Below are positions 1 through 9,954 of a stretch of DNA of 64,000 bases, one piece after another. Position numbers and translations under genes: made by a program. A model generated the notes under the pieces. That model was not told the origin of the DNA, searched no databases, and saw only the letters and a list, made by a program, of their open reading frames with translations. Numbering within the stretch: the first letter of the stretch is position 1; every line of letters starts with the position of its first letter. Source of the DNA: Lepidostoma basale (taxonomy: Eukaryota > Arthropoda > Insecta > Trichoptera > Lepidostomatidae); NCBI GenBank assembly GCA_022606425.2, contig JAHDVF020001331.1:186001-250000 (forward strand). Reading direction: 5' to 3'.

Positions 1-430
1 TAAATATTTTATGGATTAAACAAAATTTTTTTCAATTAACTTATTGAACGCTAAGGCATATTAACACTGTAGAATTCCATAGTAATATACTTAGGAAATT
101 GAAAATAACTTTGTTTAATCCACTATTTATTAAAAAATATTAAATAACACCACATATTTCGGATGATAACTCCACCTTCAGGTGTAAAAATATAATAAAA
201 ACTAAACAAAAAAAGGCTAATAAAAAACGCATTTATAATCCGATACAATAATTCAAATTTTAAACTTAACCTGGGCTATTTGATATAAGTTCAAACAATT
301 ATTTTTTTAACAGTTAGAACTAATAAATAATATTAAATAATTATAATACTTGATGATAATATAAAAAATATAAAAAAATGTAATTAAAAAAACATACATT
401 TGAAAAGATATAATTTATATAGCAATTAAT
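1..430. repeat. HH4 Penelope-like repeat copy
   Basis: Shares its left part (GAACGCTAAGGCAT, AACACTGT.GAATTCCATAG) and its centre (TTCAGGTGTAAAAATATAAT) with the copies at 9740 and 31105. The minus strand at 145-190 holds a decayed hammerhead-like core: CTGAAGG (A9 changed to G), a stem II segment, GAAA, then TATGTG, with a flanking ACAC/GTGT helix I. Confidence 0.6.
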
Positions 431-439
431 TTGTATTTG

Positions 440-805
440 AATGGGAGCTTGGGAGATTAAATGAAGGTAGACAAAGAATTGAACGAGAAAGGAGTGAAAG
501 GAGAAATTGTTCGGACATATGGAGCACATGGGTAGAGAAAGAATGGTTAAGAAAGTATACGTTAATGATGTAAATGGAGTACGAAGTCGAGGCAGACCGA
601 GCAAAACATGGCATGACCAAATTAATCATATTTTAAAGGTTGGTCATGTTAGAAGTTGGAAGAATCAACGTGCATGTATGACTCGCTGTATGAATGTGAA
701 GGAAGCTAGAGGTATGTCAGGATAGAGTAGTGTGTCGGTCTATTCTCTCTGCCTAGCCCTACGGGGAAACGGCGTGATGTTTTGATGTTGTTGTTGTTGT
801 TTAAC
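440..805 (+). pseudogene. LINE-A2 3' end
   Basis: Encodes a broken version of the LINE-A C-terminus: the GHMEHMGRERMVKKVYVNDVN motif (about 515-570), RGRPSKTWHDQIN and CMTRCMNV. It ends in the 3' signature CCCTACGGGGAAACGGCGTGATG followed by a GTT-rich tail. It is 5'-truncated, and no initiation codon for a whole protein is present. Confidence 0.8.
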
Positions 806-839
806 AATGATGTTAAACTCTGTACTAAATAATTAATAT

Positions 840-1000
840 GAATGAAAACGTCTGTCTTCTAGGAGTTTTATTATATTTTAGATAGAATGACATGTTTCGC
901 CCTTCAAAGGCATTATCAAATGCAAATTTGATAATGCAGAAGGGCGAAACATATCATTCCATCTAAATTATAATACAACTCCTAGAAGACACATATCATT
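840..1000. repeat. HH3 palindromic repeat
   Basis: Two arms (about 845-915 and 925-1000) are inverted copies of each other around ATTTGATAATGC. Each holds TTTCGCCCTTC or its complement, and the outer arms match at GTCTTCTAGGAGTTTTATTATA. The strand complementary to the left arm reads as a degenerate hammerhead core (TTGATAA, stem II, GGCGAAACATGTC). Confidence 0.7.
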
Positions 1001-1029
1001 AATATTAACACTTCATTATCATTTTTTTT

Positions 1030-1500
1030 AAAATCATACCAAAAAATATGGAATTTTTTTTTGTATACAAATACTTGTAGACAAATACAAGTATTTGTAT
1101 ATAAAAAAACAAATTCTATAATATATAAAACTGGTACAAGTTAAAAGCATAAAAATTGGAGTTTCACTCCAGGCGTTATCTAGCAATGTGATAATTGCGT
1201 AAAAAGCCTCTCACATTGCATTAGTAAAGATCTTTCTGCTTAGTGCTTATAAATTAGCTTAATAGATGGCGCTAGTGTAGATGTACCTACCAACGATAAA
1301 GTTATTAAAAAATATTAACATATATACAAGTTCCAAAAATTTGTCAGACGTGGTGTCGTAAGAAGGGCGGAATGGTGAATGTTGTAAAACACAAAGTGAT
1401 CGCTTAACTCAACTAATAAGAAGTGATAAGTCAACTACCATATTCTGTTTCCAAATAATTTACATCTTCGTCTCTATTGAGATATAATTAATTCTTAAAA
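1030..1500. repeat. MITE-1 copy
   Basis: Starts with a small palindrome around TACTTGTAGACAAATA, then has the family body: AGATGGCGCTAGTGTAGA, CCAAAAATTTGTCAGACGTGG, GGGCGGAATGG.GAATGTTG, AAAGTGATCGCTTAA and TTTACATCTTCGTCTCTATTGAG. Related copies lie at 25950, 29900, 48740 and 53060 (inverted). Non-coding; the family is not identified. Confidence 0.65.
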
Positions 1501-2050
1501 AAATATGTGATATATTTTTATGAACACACTATACTTCAATTTACAAAATAAAAAATCTCATGACACTAGGTGAATGCTAAATACGTTCATTAGCCACAGT
1601 ACTCTACTGCATAAGATGCATAACGGTGCTAATGTAACATAAGTTAAAATATACAAATTATTTCAACCCTTAAAATACGGTACCAAATCCCTTAAGCATT
1701 CCAGTATGCAAATCTCTACCTTTAATACCCTGCAAATTTAATTCAGTGAATCCTTACGCAATATACAATGCCTTTGGATCTTCAATCATTATTTGCAGTA
1801 CTATTTTAAAAGTTTAGTTAATATTCATTTTTGGACTTTGATAAATTTATTTTTTTCCGTATTTAATCCGCTTGCCTTATACATATTAAAAGTTTTCTGG
1901 GATTTTTTTTATTAAGGGGGTATTTGAGGATATTAATTATAGGAATAAATAGGTAGACACCAATAAATTATACATAATTTATATATTATGATTGATTAAA
2001 GCATTTTGATCCTGGGAATTTTTTGCTTTTAGAACAGACCTTTAAAAACA
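1500..2050. other. No feature recognised
   Basis: AT-rich sequence without a convincing reading frame, RNA gene or repeat family known from elsewhere in the window. Confidence 0.5.
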
Positions 2051-2215
2051 TCAACAACAATTAACCATCACGCCGTTTCTCTGGAAAGATATAGAATGGA
2101 ATGCCACACTTCTCTCTCCTGACACACCTCTCTAGCTTCCTCCACATCGAGACATACGAATACGCCGATACTTTCGACTTCTTTCAAGAGCGACATCGAC
2201 AAATATTTTATTTTA
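2050..2215 (-). pseudogene. LINE-A2-type tail fragment
   Basis: Reads on the minus strand from a degraded RRRCRYF..AC..CR..C-like stretch into the 3' signature (complement of CCATCACGCCGTTTCTC) and a GTT-rich tail (complement of AACATCAACAACAATTAA). Only the last ~150 bp remain. Confidence 0.7.
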
Positions 2216-2279
2216 TTTTATTTGATAAAATCTTGTTAACCACTCCCGATTTGTAAACATATAAAGAAGTAAGTTTATA

Positions 2280-2370
2280 ACAGTGTCACCATTCTATCGA
2301 TGCCAGTTAGCCTGGCGAAACCGGTCGCTGTCAAAATAAATTTAAAAGTGGAAGAAGTTATTTAAAAAAA
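2280..2370 (+). repeat. HH2 hairpin fragment
   Basis: Plus-strand copy of the family also at 7895, 17805, 24575 and 63780. It has CACCATTCTATCGATGCCAG, a loop, CCTGGC and GAAACCGGTC. Stem II is GCCAG/CTGGC. The position expected to be CTGANGA reads CTATCGA here. The downstream AAAAGTGGAAGAAGTTA is the family flank. Confidence 0.6.
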
Positions 2371-2374
2371 CTAA

Positions 2375-2785
2375 CTAACTAACCATCACGCCGTTTCTCC
2401 GGAAGGAAATGCAGAGAGGATGGATCACCACATTGTTCTATCCTGACATAACTCTTGCGCCTCTTCTACATTCACACATCGTGACACGCACGCTCGTCGA
2501 TTGTTCCTACTTCGAACATGGCCGCCTTTCAGTAATTGATTAATTTGGTCATGCCATGTCCTCCTTGGCCTTCCTCGACTTCTTTTTCCATTCACACTAC
2601 TTGTATAAATCTTTTTAACCATTCTTCCTTCATACATTCGTTCCATATGTCCAAACCATCGTAGTGAATTTTTTTTGATTTTATTTATCACGCATTCATC
2701 CGCCTTACATTCCTTTCTTACTTCATCATTAGATATTCTATCACACATTGTTTTTACGCACATCCTTCTTAGTGACCTCATTTCT
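2375..2785 (-). pseudogene. LINE-A3 C-terminal fragment
   Basis: A minus-strand frame of about 118 codons begins MRSLRRMCVKTMCDRIS and contains NSLRWFGHMERM, then KRSRGRPRRTWHDQIN and CVSRCVNVEEAQ, the region downstream of reverse transcriptase in LINE-A. It ends in the 3' signature and (GTTA)n, seen as AACTAACTAACCATCACGCC. It is 5'-truncated; the frame is open except close to its end. Confidence 0.8.
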
Positions 2786-3124
2786 CAAAATTTGAGAAAT
2801 TAGACGTCATTTAAAAAATACATTATTTAATTTAATTATTACTAGTTGCAACCCGTGAGATATTCACGGAAGTAAAGATTTTCTACCCTTTAAAAACTTG
2901 GCTCACTGTACAATCGTAATCAGTAATAAGTTTTTACTTTTATTGTAACACGTTAAAAAAATCACAATTAACAAAAACAAATTGTTCTCCTTTTGTTTTC
3001 TACACTTCTACAATACAACAATAATCAGGAGAAATTTTAAAATAATCGAGAATCGTTTGCGAGCATGCGCGTCGCGAGCATTCGAACCTTTCGAATTACT
3101 TTCGGAGAGAATCGAAGTATTCCT

Positions 3125-3690
3125 CTCTCGTTCTCTAATTAACTAACCATCACGCCGTCTCTCGAAGGGGTAGGCAGAAATAATTGACTGACACACTTTT
3201 CTTTCCTGACATATTTCTCTCGATTCCTAAACATTCATACATCGTGTCATGCACGCGCGTCAATTTCTCTGACTCCTCACGTGGCCGACATTCAATATTT
3301 TAATTATTTGATCATGCCACGTTTTTCTCGGTCTTCCTCTTTTTCTAGTTCCATTTACATCGTTACCATATAATTTTTTTACCATTCTTTATTTTTCATT
3401 CTTTCCATATGTCCGAACCATCTTAATGATCCTATCATTATTTTGTTCATAACACCATCATTTGCACCGCATTCACTTCTAATATTTTCATTCGACACTC
3501 TATCATACACAGAGTATCGACACATTCGTCTAACAGATCTCGTTTCTACTGTATTTATTTTACTTTCATCCTTCTTTTGTTAGTTCCATACTTCGCTTCC
3601 ATACATTAGGGTTGGTAGAAGAACACCATTGTGCACTCGCTCTCTTGTATTCAAAATATTCTCATACACTTTCTTAATTACATCCGGGGT
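3125..3690 (-). pseudogene. LINE-A1 fragment
   Basis: Minus-strand copy with frameshifts. From right to left it holds the GVLLPTLMYGSE..W region, the VSNENI.SECGANDGVMNK region, WFGHME, the RGRPRKTWHDQI region, and the 3' signature with TTCG loop and a TTAG tail at 3135-3160. It continues leftward no further. Confidence 0.8.
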
Positions 3691-4200
3691 TTTGACTATT
3701 TATATTATGATTTTAAATGATTTTTCATCGAGAGATTTCAGTCAAATCATTAGAATTATTATAAGTTATTAACAAGCCCACGTTACTTGAAAATGTTAAA
3801 ACCATTTCGATTTATTACAGTAAGACAATGGGCGCAAAAAAACATTTGAAATGAAGGAAATAGCCGTTACCAAGGGCAGGCAGTGTTACTCGCCCCGTGT
3901 CAAATCAATCCGAGCCCGGAGAATCGGGACCGCGCCGCCAAATGAGGCGCGGATAATCGAATCTAATTTAAATCAAAAAGTATATTGCACGTCTTTTATA
4001 TGCCAGTTTTTCTTTGATTCTCATGTTTCTATGATTCTTACCGTGATGAAAAGAACATGCTTATCAAAAAACCTTGTTAATAGGCATACAAATGGACGCT
4101 GAAAAGGGGTTTGGTCAACAAATTCCAGGTCGACCAGCGTACTATGGAAGTGCCATGTTTGTATTAACCTCAAAGGACAGAACAGGAATTAATTAATTCG
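3690..4200. other. Unique block, GC-richer at 3860-3970
   Basis: The stretch GGGACCGCGCCGCCAAATGA lies in a CpG-rich patch that stands out from the AT-rich surroundings. It is open for about 83 codons on the plus strand (3851-4102), but with no recognisable domain. It could be conserved non-coding DNA or an exon; nothing decides between them. Confidence 0.3.
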
Positions 4201-4204
4201 ACAA

Positions 4205-4320
4205 TGATCCAAGGTTACTGAGGATAGGTAGGCTGAAGTGCCTTTGGGCTGGCCATATTTGTCGTAGGACCAACAGCCGATGGTGAAGACTACAAAGAAG
4301 AATACTGTATTACTCATTGG
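4205..4320 (+). pseudogene. LINE-D fragment
   Basis: Encodes RLKCLWAGHICRRTNSRW and then stops, matching the LINE-D WAGH.CRRTDGRW motif seen intact at 8230. The end GACTACAAAGAAGAA resembles a LINE-D tail. Confidence 0.65.
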
Positions 4321-4324
4321 TCTG

Positions 4325-4800
4325 GAGCCGGCTTGAGTGGGGTTCGGTGATATGGAGTCCCCCACGAGGCGAGATACTCGCTCATATTAGAGAGCGTTCA
4401 GAAAAGATTTCTGAGATATCTCTACATGAGGGAGTTTGGTAGCTATCCGTGGCTTTATCCCACTGCATTCCTCTTGGACGTATGCTGCGGACCAATAGTC
4501 TACATATAAAGAGAGATGGGTCCACATTTACTTATTTCATCAGATGTATCAGCGGATTCTTTGTCAATTCCGTTATCTTGGAAGGTTATCTTTATGTTCC
4601 GGATGTTAATCTTCGACAGCGTCAGCACATACTGTTTTATCTCCCAACATGCAGAACCAAAATGCCTCTAGAGATGCCGGTGGCAAGAGCAATGGAATTG
4701 CTGAACATGATCGCTTCGGAGATTGACGTCTTTTATATTGGTGAAAGTACGTTCAGAAGACAAATACTCTTGAGTATCTTCTTCGTCTTCTTTAAGTGCC
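4325..4800 (+). pseudogene. LINE-G copy 1 (C-terminal region)
   Basis: Near-duplicate of the copy at 4925. In shifting frames it encodes ESVQKRFLRYLYMREFGSYPW, a central GFFVNSVILE..LYVPD..LRQRQH segment, and NMIASEIDVFYIGESTFRRQ. Frameshifts around 4480 and 4600 break it. The end, at about 4790, lacks the normal 3' UTR and abuts a minus-strand LINE-E end. Confidence 0.75.
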
Positions 4801-4925
4801 CTGTCGGATCCCCCCAACGTTGGCGATCACCTCGGCGAACCTGTCCCTGTCCTGCGCCGCTCGGAACAGCTCCTCCTTTGCCAGGACATTTGTCTCCTTC
4901 CGGGCCCTCGGCGTCCCTCAATTTT
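4795..4925 (-). pseudogene. LINE-E 3' end
   Basis: The minus strand encodes AKEELFRAAQDRDRFAEVIA followed by NVGGIRQGT and a stop, then a purine-rich (AAGAAGA) tail at the left. This is the same C-terminus as the LINE-E copy ending near 43190. It is GC-rich compared with its surroundings, so it may be a young insertion. Confidence 0.75.
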
Positions 4926-5525
4926 GGTGATATGGAGTCCCCACGAGGCGAGATACTCGCTCATGTTAGAGAGGGTTCAGAAAAGATTTCTGAGATATCT
5001 CTACATGAGGGAGTTTGGTAGCTATCCGTGGCTTTATCCCACTGCATTCCTCTTGGGCATGCTGGGGACCAATAGTTTACAGATAAGAAGGGATGGGTGC
5101 ACACTTACCCATTTCTTCAGACTTATCAGGGGATTCTTTGAGAACTCCGTCATCTTGGAGGCTATCCATCTTTATGTTCCGGATGGCTATCTTCGACAGC
5201 GTCAGCACAGACTGTTTTATCTCCCAGCATGCAGAACCAACCTGCCTCTGGTGATGCCGGTGGGGAGAGCAATCAAACTGCTGAACATGATCGCTTCGGA
5301 GATCGATGTCTTTCATATTCGTGAAAGTACATTCAGAAGACAAATACTCTTGACTTTGGAGAGTATTTTGTATTCCTAATGTCGAACCATCTCTCATGCA
5401 TTCCTGGTATTATATATTCCTTATGTTTTACCTGTTCTCAATAGATGCCTTAAACTATAAAAAATGTTTGTAATGTCTTTTGAGAAAATAAACTGATTTG
5501 ATTGATTTGATTGATTGATTGAATT
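4925..5525 (+). pseudogene. LINE-G copy 2 with complete 3' end
   Basis: Open from about 4924 in shifting frame: VQKRFLRYLYMREFGSYPW, then LGMLGTNSLQIRRDG, RLIRGFFENSVILEAIHLYV, RTNLPLVMPVGRAIKLLN and STFRRQILLTLESILYS, then a stop at 5379. A short 3' UTR has AATAAA (about 5488), followed by a (TTGAT)n tail to 5520. This is the C-terminal part of a Jockey/I-group-like LINE. Copies 1 and 2 flank the LINE-E end, so they may have come from duplication. Confidence 0.8.
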
Positions 5526-5579
5526 TTCCCCTCCAATTGTTGGAGAAGGTGGTACTTTTACACACGTAGTATATGACCC

Positions 5580-5712
5580 AGATGTGAGAACCTTCGAACC
5601 TTGATAGTTGATAACAATTCCCTGTCAACTCTAGCTCGCCCCAGGACTTCGGTATTGGTAACCATGTCTGTCCAGGGAACTCTGAGCATTCTGCGATAGA
5701 GTATCTTGTATC
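5580..5712 (-). pseudogene. LINE-E fragment
   Basis: The minus strand gives Y-R-R-M-L-R-V-P-W-T-D-M followed by TNTEVLGRAR, aligning with YRRMLRIPWTDRVSNADVLQ of the copy at 42640. Both ends are lost. Confidence 0.7.
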
Positions 5713-5754
5713 CTATATGTTATTTATTCCTATAATATATAAGACGGACTATCT

Positions 5755-6128
5755 CTTATGCGTCGAATGAAAATATAAGAAGTGAATGCAGTGCGAATGA
5801 AAGTGTTATGAACAAATAATAATCTTTAATATAATCATTAAGATGACAAATGGAAAGAATAAATCAAGAAATAATGGTTAAAAAACATATATGTTAACGA
5901 TGTAAATGGAACTAGAAATAGAGGAAGACCAAGGAAAACGTGGAACGATGAAATAAATCATATATTGAATGTTGGCCACGTGAGGAGTCAGAGAAATCGA
6001 CGTGCATGCAAGACACGATGTATGAATGTTATGGAAGCGAGAGAATCATGTCAGAAAATAACAGTTTGGCGGTCCATTGGTTCTGCCTACCCCTTCGGAG
6101 AGACGGCGGTTAGTTAGTTGGTGTAGTT
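5755..6128 (+). pseudogene. LINE-A1 fragment
   Basis: Starts at the ENIRSECSAN region, then has a damaged WFGHME segment, VNDVNGTRNRGRPRKTW, HVRSQRNRRACKTRCMNV and the 3' signature with CCCCTTCGGA loop. The GATGG before the tail is missing, so the signature runs straight into GGTTAGTTAG. Confidence 0.8.
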
Positions 6129-6129
6129 A

Positions 6130-6930
6130 GTAACCTCACGAGATCAGTTTTCACTAATGTACAATAAATTTAAGAAGAAATTTTATTTTATACAACAGTT
6201 TTATTAAAATAACAAACCATCACACCATTTCAATTTCGTATTATACGTTTGAATACACTTTATATTTAGAACAATGAACACATATTGCGTATTCAAATAA
6301 CGACTTTTTAGAACACTACTTGTACCCATTCAAAATCACACATAGTCATAGACAAAAGACGACCTTTAAAATGTGAAATCTTGGCGCCCAAATCCTTTAT
6401 TTCTTTTGATATTAAAAAATTATCTTTTGTCTTCCTTCAGTGCTCAGTTTCTATTTATTTGAATTTCGAACCCCTTCTAGTTCTGTCATTCTCTCAGAAG
6501 CCATTTATTTTGTAGTAATGATTGTTCTCTAGTTAAAGGGCAGGGGCGTTCAACCACACCAAATACATTTTTTAAAATATTTGGTTTAGTATTAAAATTT
6601 TTATAGCAATAAAATTGTATGAATGCCATCACAATGATTGATTTTAAAAATATCGCACGTTTACATCTTTATTTCATGTTGTGAAACAATTAAAAGATGA
6701 CATTTTTATTGTATACATAATTAATAACAAATCATTAAATGTTTCTTGATCAATATAAATAAATTATCTTATTTTTAATGTAATAAACAATAAATAATTT
6801 TTTTGTATCTTAAATTACTCATAAAAAGTTATTATAATAAAATGATTTTTCTGAAATATCTTGGAGGAAGTTCATTTTAAATAAAAAATTATACTAATGT
6901 TTTTTTATTAACTACTTTCTTATTTCTTAA
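6130..6930. other. No gene; AT-rich
   Basis: No convincing reading frame. The patch near 6845-6885 (GAAATATCTTGGAGGAAGTT and onwards) resembles the outer flank of HH2. Confidence 0.4.
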
Positions 6931-6934
6931 AAGT

Positions 6935-6998
6935 GTGGCAGACCATTCTTTCCGCCTACCCGTTCGGGAAGACGGCGTGGTGGTTAGTTAGTTAATAA
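6935..6998 (+). repeat. LINE-A1/SINE-S 3' tail
   Basis: Only the last ~60 bp: AAGTGTGGCAGACCATTCTT, CGCCTACCCGTTCGGGAAG, ACGGCGTGGTGGTTAGTTAG. Too short to say which of the two families it came from. Confidence 0.7.
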
Positions 6999-6999
6999 A

Positions 7000-7740
7000 C
7001 TTCTATCAAGAGATTTCAGTTAATTTATTGGATTATTTTAAATACGACTCAAATTTACGAAGCCCTGCATTTTATAGGCAATCACCCTTTTCAACATAAT
7101 GAACAACCAAATAAAATAATAAGGAAAGATAAAACGAGAATAGACAATATGGAAAAAAGGGCAACCAGGCCATAGACAATGACTGATTCAAAATTACGAA
7201 CGGAGAAAAAAAGAACACCTTTATTTTTTTCTCATGAACCTTGCATACATTAAAAAATTAACATCCAACTCTTCCAGCGATAGTGATAGGGTAAGAATGA
7301 TAAATGAGTATGAAATAATGGGTGCATTAATAAAAATAATACAAAAAATTAAGCATGCGAGAATCGGGTGGGTATTAGAGGGTTGTTTCTATGAACTTTT
7401 TTAATATGCAGAAAAAACAGCCCCGGGGTGAAATTCAGGATTTTTTTACCACGCAATACCGGTATGGTAAATCGTTTTTTTGCGTACATAAGGAATTAAT
7501 GCTGTTTCAAATAATGGAAGTGATCTAATCCTTTTTGTACGTGTAAAAATGTAACCGAAAATCTTAGTTTGAAAAATAAAAATATCCAACATAACAGTGT
7601 TAAAGAAATATGCAATTTGAAATAGTTGTTTTGTTTCATCGAAATTTATTATACAATTAATATTAATGTAAAAGCCTATTTTTTTAAAGATTTTGTTGTA
7701 TATTATGGGAATGACTTGTTTCATCTTGCTTATTAAATTT
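7000..7740. other. No gene recognised
   Basis: The start (TATCAAGAGATTTCAGTTAA) matches an HH2 outer flank. A minus-strand frame of 103 codons at 7446-7757 is rich in Ile, Phe and Lys and looks like chance opening of AT-rich DNA. Confidence 0.4.
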
Positions 7741-7850
7741 ATTATCAACTTCAGCAACTTGAAAATGGCCGTTTACAATGGAGTTCTGGTTTCGACTCGT
7801 ATAAATGCAGTAGAGATTAGGGCAAATCTTCGAAACACGTCGAGAAAATT
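7740..7850 (+). pseudogene. LINE-A2 internal fragment
   Basis: AAAATGGCCGTTTACAATGG then AGTTCTGGTTTCGACTCGTA matches the NGVLVPTL..GS region of LINE-A (also at 48285), followed by AATGCAGTAGAGATTA (N-A-V-E-I). Broken by deletion. Confidence 0.5.
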
Positions 7851-7894
7851 GAACTGAAATTTGGAAAAAAAAATGTTTTGATTTAAAAAAACTA

Positions 7895-8110
7895 TAATTT
7901 TTTAAATAAAACGATGTTTTTTAACTACTTCCACTTTTGTCTTTATTTAGACAGCGACCGGTTTCGCCAGGCTCGCTGGCATCGACAGACTGGTCATCGA
8001 AAAAAACATCGTTTTATTTAATTATTATTTAAAATGAACTTCCATCTAGAGATTTCAGTAAAATCATTTGATTATCTTATAATTTTTTATTTAAAAATTT
8101 GCTTCAAAAC
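7895..8110 (-). repeat. HH2 hairpin repeat
   Basis: The minus strand holds CTGTCGA, then TGCCAGCGAGCCTGGC (stem II GCCAG/CTGGC) and GAAACCGGTC. Outer arms ATAAAACGATGTTTTT and AAAAAACATCGTTTTAT pair. The right flank (TCTAGAGATTTCAGTAAAAT) recurs at 3725, 7015 and 63720. Confidence 0.65.
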
Positions 8111-8192
8111 ATGATTTGAAACAAAAAGACAATTATATTTCTTTATAATAATTCTTTGAATTCATATTTTTTATAGGTTGATGTAACTATTG

Positions 8193-8222
8193 AACCAACT
8201 AACCATCACGCCGTCTCTCCGA
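8193..8222 (-). repeat. LINE-A/SINE-S tail stub
   Basis: AACTAACCATCACGCCGTCT and CCGAAGGGGTAGGC: the last 30 bp of the shared tail. It abuts a LINE-D end in the opposite orientation. Confidence 0.6.
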
Positions 8223-8475
8223 AGGGGTAGGCAAAAAAAATAAATGGGCTGGCCATATCTGTCGAAGAACCGACGGCCGATGGGGGAGAAGGTTTCTGGA
8301 GTGGAGATTTGGACGTACAGGATTCCGCAGAGTTGGACGTCCCCCTGCCCGCTGAACCGACGATCTGAAGAGGATTGCTGGACATGGATGGTTGGGAGCG
8401 GCTATGGATAGGGGGCGGTGGCGTGCTTTGGGAGAGGCTTACGTTCAGCAGTGGATGACAGACGGCTGATAATAA
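8222..8475 (+). pseudogene. LINE-D 3' end
   Basis: Encodes KWAGHICRRTDGRWGRRFLEW, then GFRRVGRPPAR..DDLKRIAGHGWERL, with a frameshift before GEAYVQQWMTDG and a stop. It is strikingly GC-rich next to its neighbours. The motif order (WAGH, GRP, DD, W, QQW) is the known C-terminus of many insect LINEs. Confidence 0.8.
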
Positions 8476-8504
8476 TTTCCATGTGTCCATCTTAATGATT
8501 TTCA

Positions 8505-8965
8505 TAACTAACTAACAAACCATCACACCGTCTCCCCGAAAGAGTAGGCAGAAAGAATGGATCATCACACTTTATCCGATGCGGCACTCCATCCTTCTCT
8601 TTTCGCCCCGCGGGAGATGCGGTGTGATGGGTTGCGAACCTCATCTAGGCATCTCCCGCGCACACTACGATCTTCCAACATCCACAAAATAAATCTCAAA
8701 CAAATAATATAAAATACAATGATATAAAATAAAAAAACAAAATAAAAATAATTTAACACAAAATGTTATTTTTAGATGGTGCACATATTGTCTAATTAAT
8801 TTATGTTCCACGTATCCACCTTTTGTAAATTAGCAGTAATTAGGCACTTAAAACCAACCAACACCAGCAAGAACTTGAAAATAATATTGAAGAAATTATT
8901 CAAATTGTTATTGGAACAAATGAAAATTTAATTTTTACACCTGTCAGAATTCTTTATATAAACGA
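8505..8965 (-). mobile_element. SINE-S, 5'-truncated
   Basis: Minus-strand copy ending at 8508 with the complement of GATGG(TTAG)n. It has the GC-rich core (complement GCGGGAGATGCC, TTCGCAACCCATCACACCGC), an AT-rich middle, and then GATACGTGGAACATAAATTA. It lost the internal duplication present in the copy at 55495. Confidence 0.75.
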
Positions 8966-8984
8966 AAAAACTTGTATAATTTGT

Positions 8985-9150
8985 ATAATGATTTTCATTA
9001 TTTTGTAATAACACTTTCATATGCACTGCATTCACTTCTTACATTTTCAGTCGACAATATCATACATAGATTTTTCCACAATTTTCGTCTGAGAAATCTC
9101 ATTTCTACTAGATTTATTTTTCTTTCATCCTTATTTTGCCATATTCAGAC
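8985..9150 (-). pseudogene. LINE-A1 internal fragment
   Basis: The minus strand encodes the KDESRNAVEMRFLRRKLWK-like stretch and the VDCKCKKCSAYESVITK-like stretch, corresponding to NAVEMRSLRRMCG..VSNENIRSECGAN. No 3' tail. Confidence 0.6.
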
Positions 9151-9735
9151 AAGTTGTATGTATGTAAAAAAAAATTGTACGAGATACGTTTGAGCGGAAG
9201 ATTTTTTTTTCTCATAAAACCGGTGTCTTCAGAAACAATGACTCTAAATATTGCATATTTAATTTTGCATTTACATAAAAACAGACCTCAGTTCTGTGAA
9301 AGACGTCATTGTTTCGGTAACTCGGGGGCACATTGAAATAAAGCAGAGTTTCCAACTTTAAAAAAAATCTCAGAGTATGCAAATTATCAGGTGCGAGCCA
9401 GAAAGACGGGCTATCATTTTTTATTGTCTAAGAGATAAAAAAATGTCGTACCTGTTTTTTGTATGTCCCTTATTTAATCGTATTGAAAAAATGCAAGAAT
9501 CCCCTGTAAAAGGGGTGAAGTGGGTACGCTGCCTGGGGGATGACCCTATCTCAGGTATGTGAGGGGTGAACTTATATTGGCAGTGATTACAAGGTGAGGT
9601 TTGAATAGGGGTTGATTGTCAACAATTTTTATTGCGTTTGCCCTTAGAAAATTGGATATTTTTTTATTTACCCGAAATTTTATAACATCTAGAGTCTGAT
9701 GTGATGCGATCATATTTATCAAATAAAATTATATC
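9150..9735. other. No gene recognised
   Basis: Two small plus-strand frames (9136-9336, 9377-9562) show no domain or codon pattern. The sequence is otherwise featureless. Confidence 0.4.
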
Positions 9736-9739
9736 AAAT

Positions 9740-9950
9740 CAGTTTACTTAGGAAATTAATAATAACTTTGTTTAATCGACTATTTATTAAAAATGTTTCG
9801 GAGGATACCTCCATCTTCAGGTGTAAAAATATAATATAAACTAAACAAAGAAAGACTAATAAAAAACGCATTTAAAATTCGATACAATGTTTGAAATTTA
9901 AAAATTAACCTGGGCTATTTGTTGTAAGTAGGCACTAACTATTTTTTTAA
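9740..9950. repeat. HH4 Penelope-like repeat copy
   Basis: TTAGGAAATTAATAATAACTTTGTTTAAT to CTGGGCTATTTGTTGTAAGT matches the copies at 1 and 31105. It abuts the inverted end of a LINE-A copy on its right. Confidence 0.65.
9791..9830 (-). ncRNA. Hammerhead-like core (HH4)
   Basis: The minus strand reads ACACCTGAAGA, T, GGAGG-TAT-CCTCC, GAAACATT. CTGAAGA fits CUGANGA, stem II is five perfect pairs, and GAAA fits. One extra U lies between the core and stem II, as in every family here. The segment after GAAA has decayed (TTTT), so helix I cannot close in this copy. Confidence 0.5.
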
Positions 9951-9954
9951 ACAT

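Noticed and set aside
7446..7757. A 103-codon Ile/Phe/Lys-rich frame.
   Set aside because: Composition mirrors local AT content; no motif, and its 5' end overlaps a LINE-A remnant.
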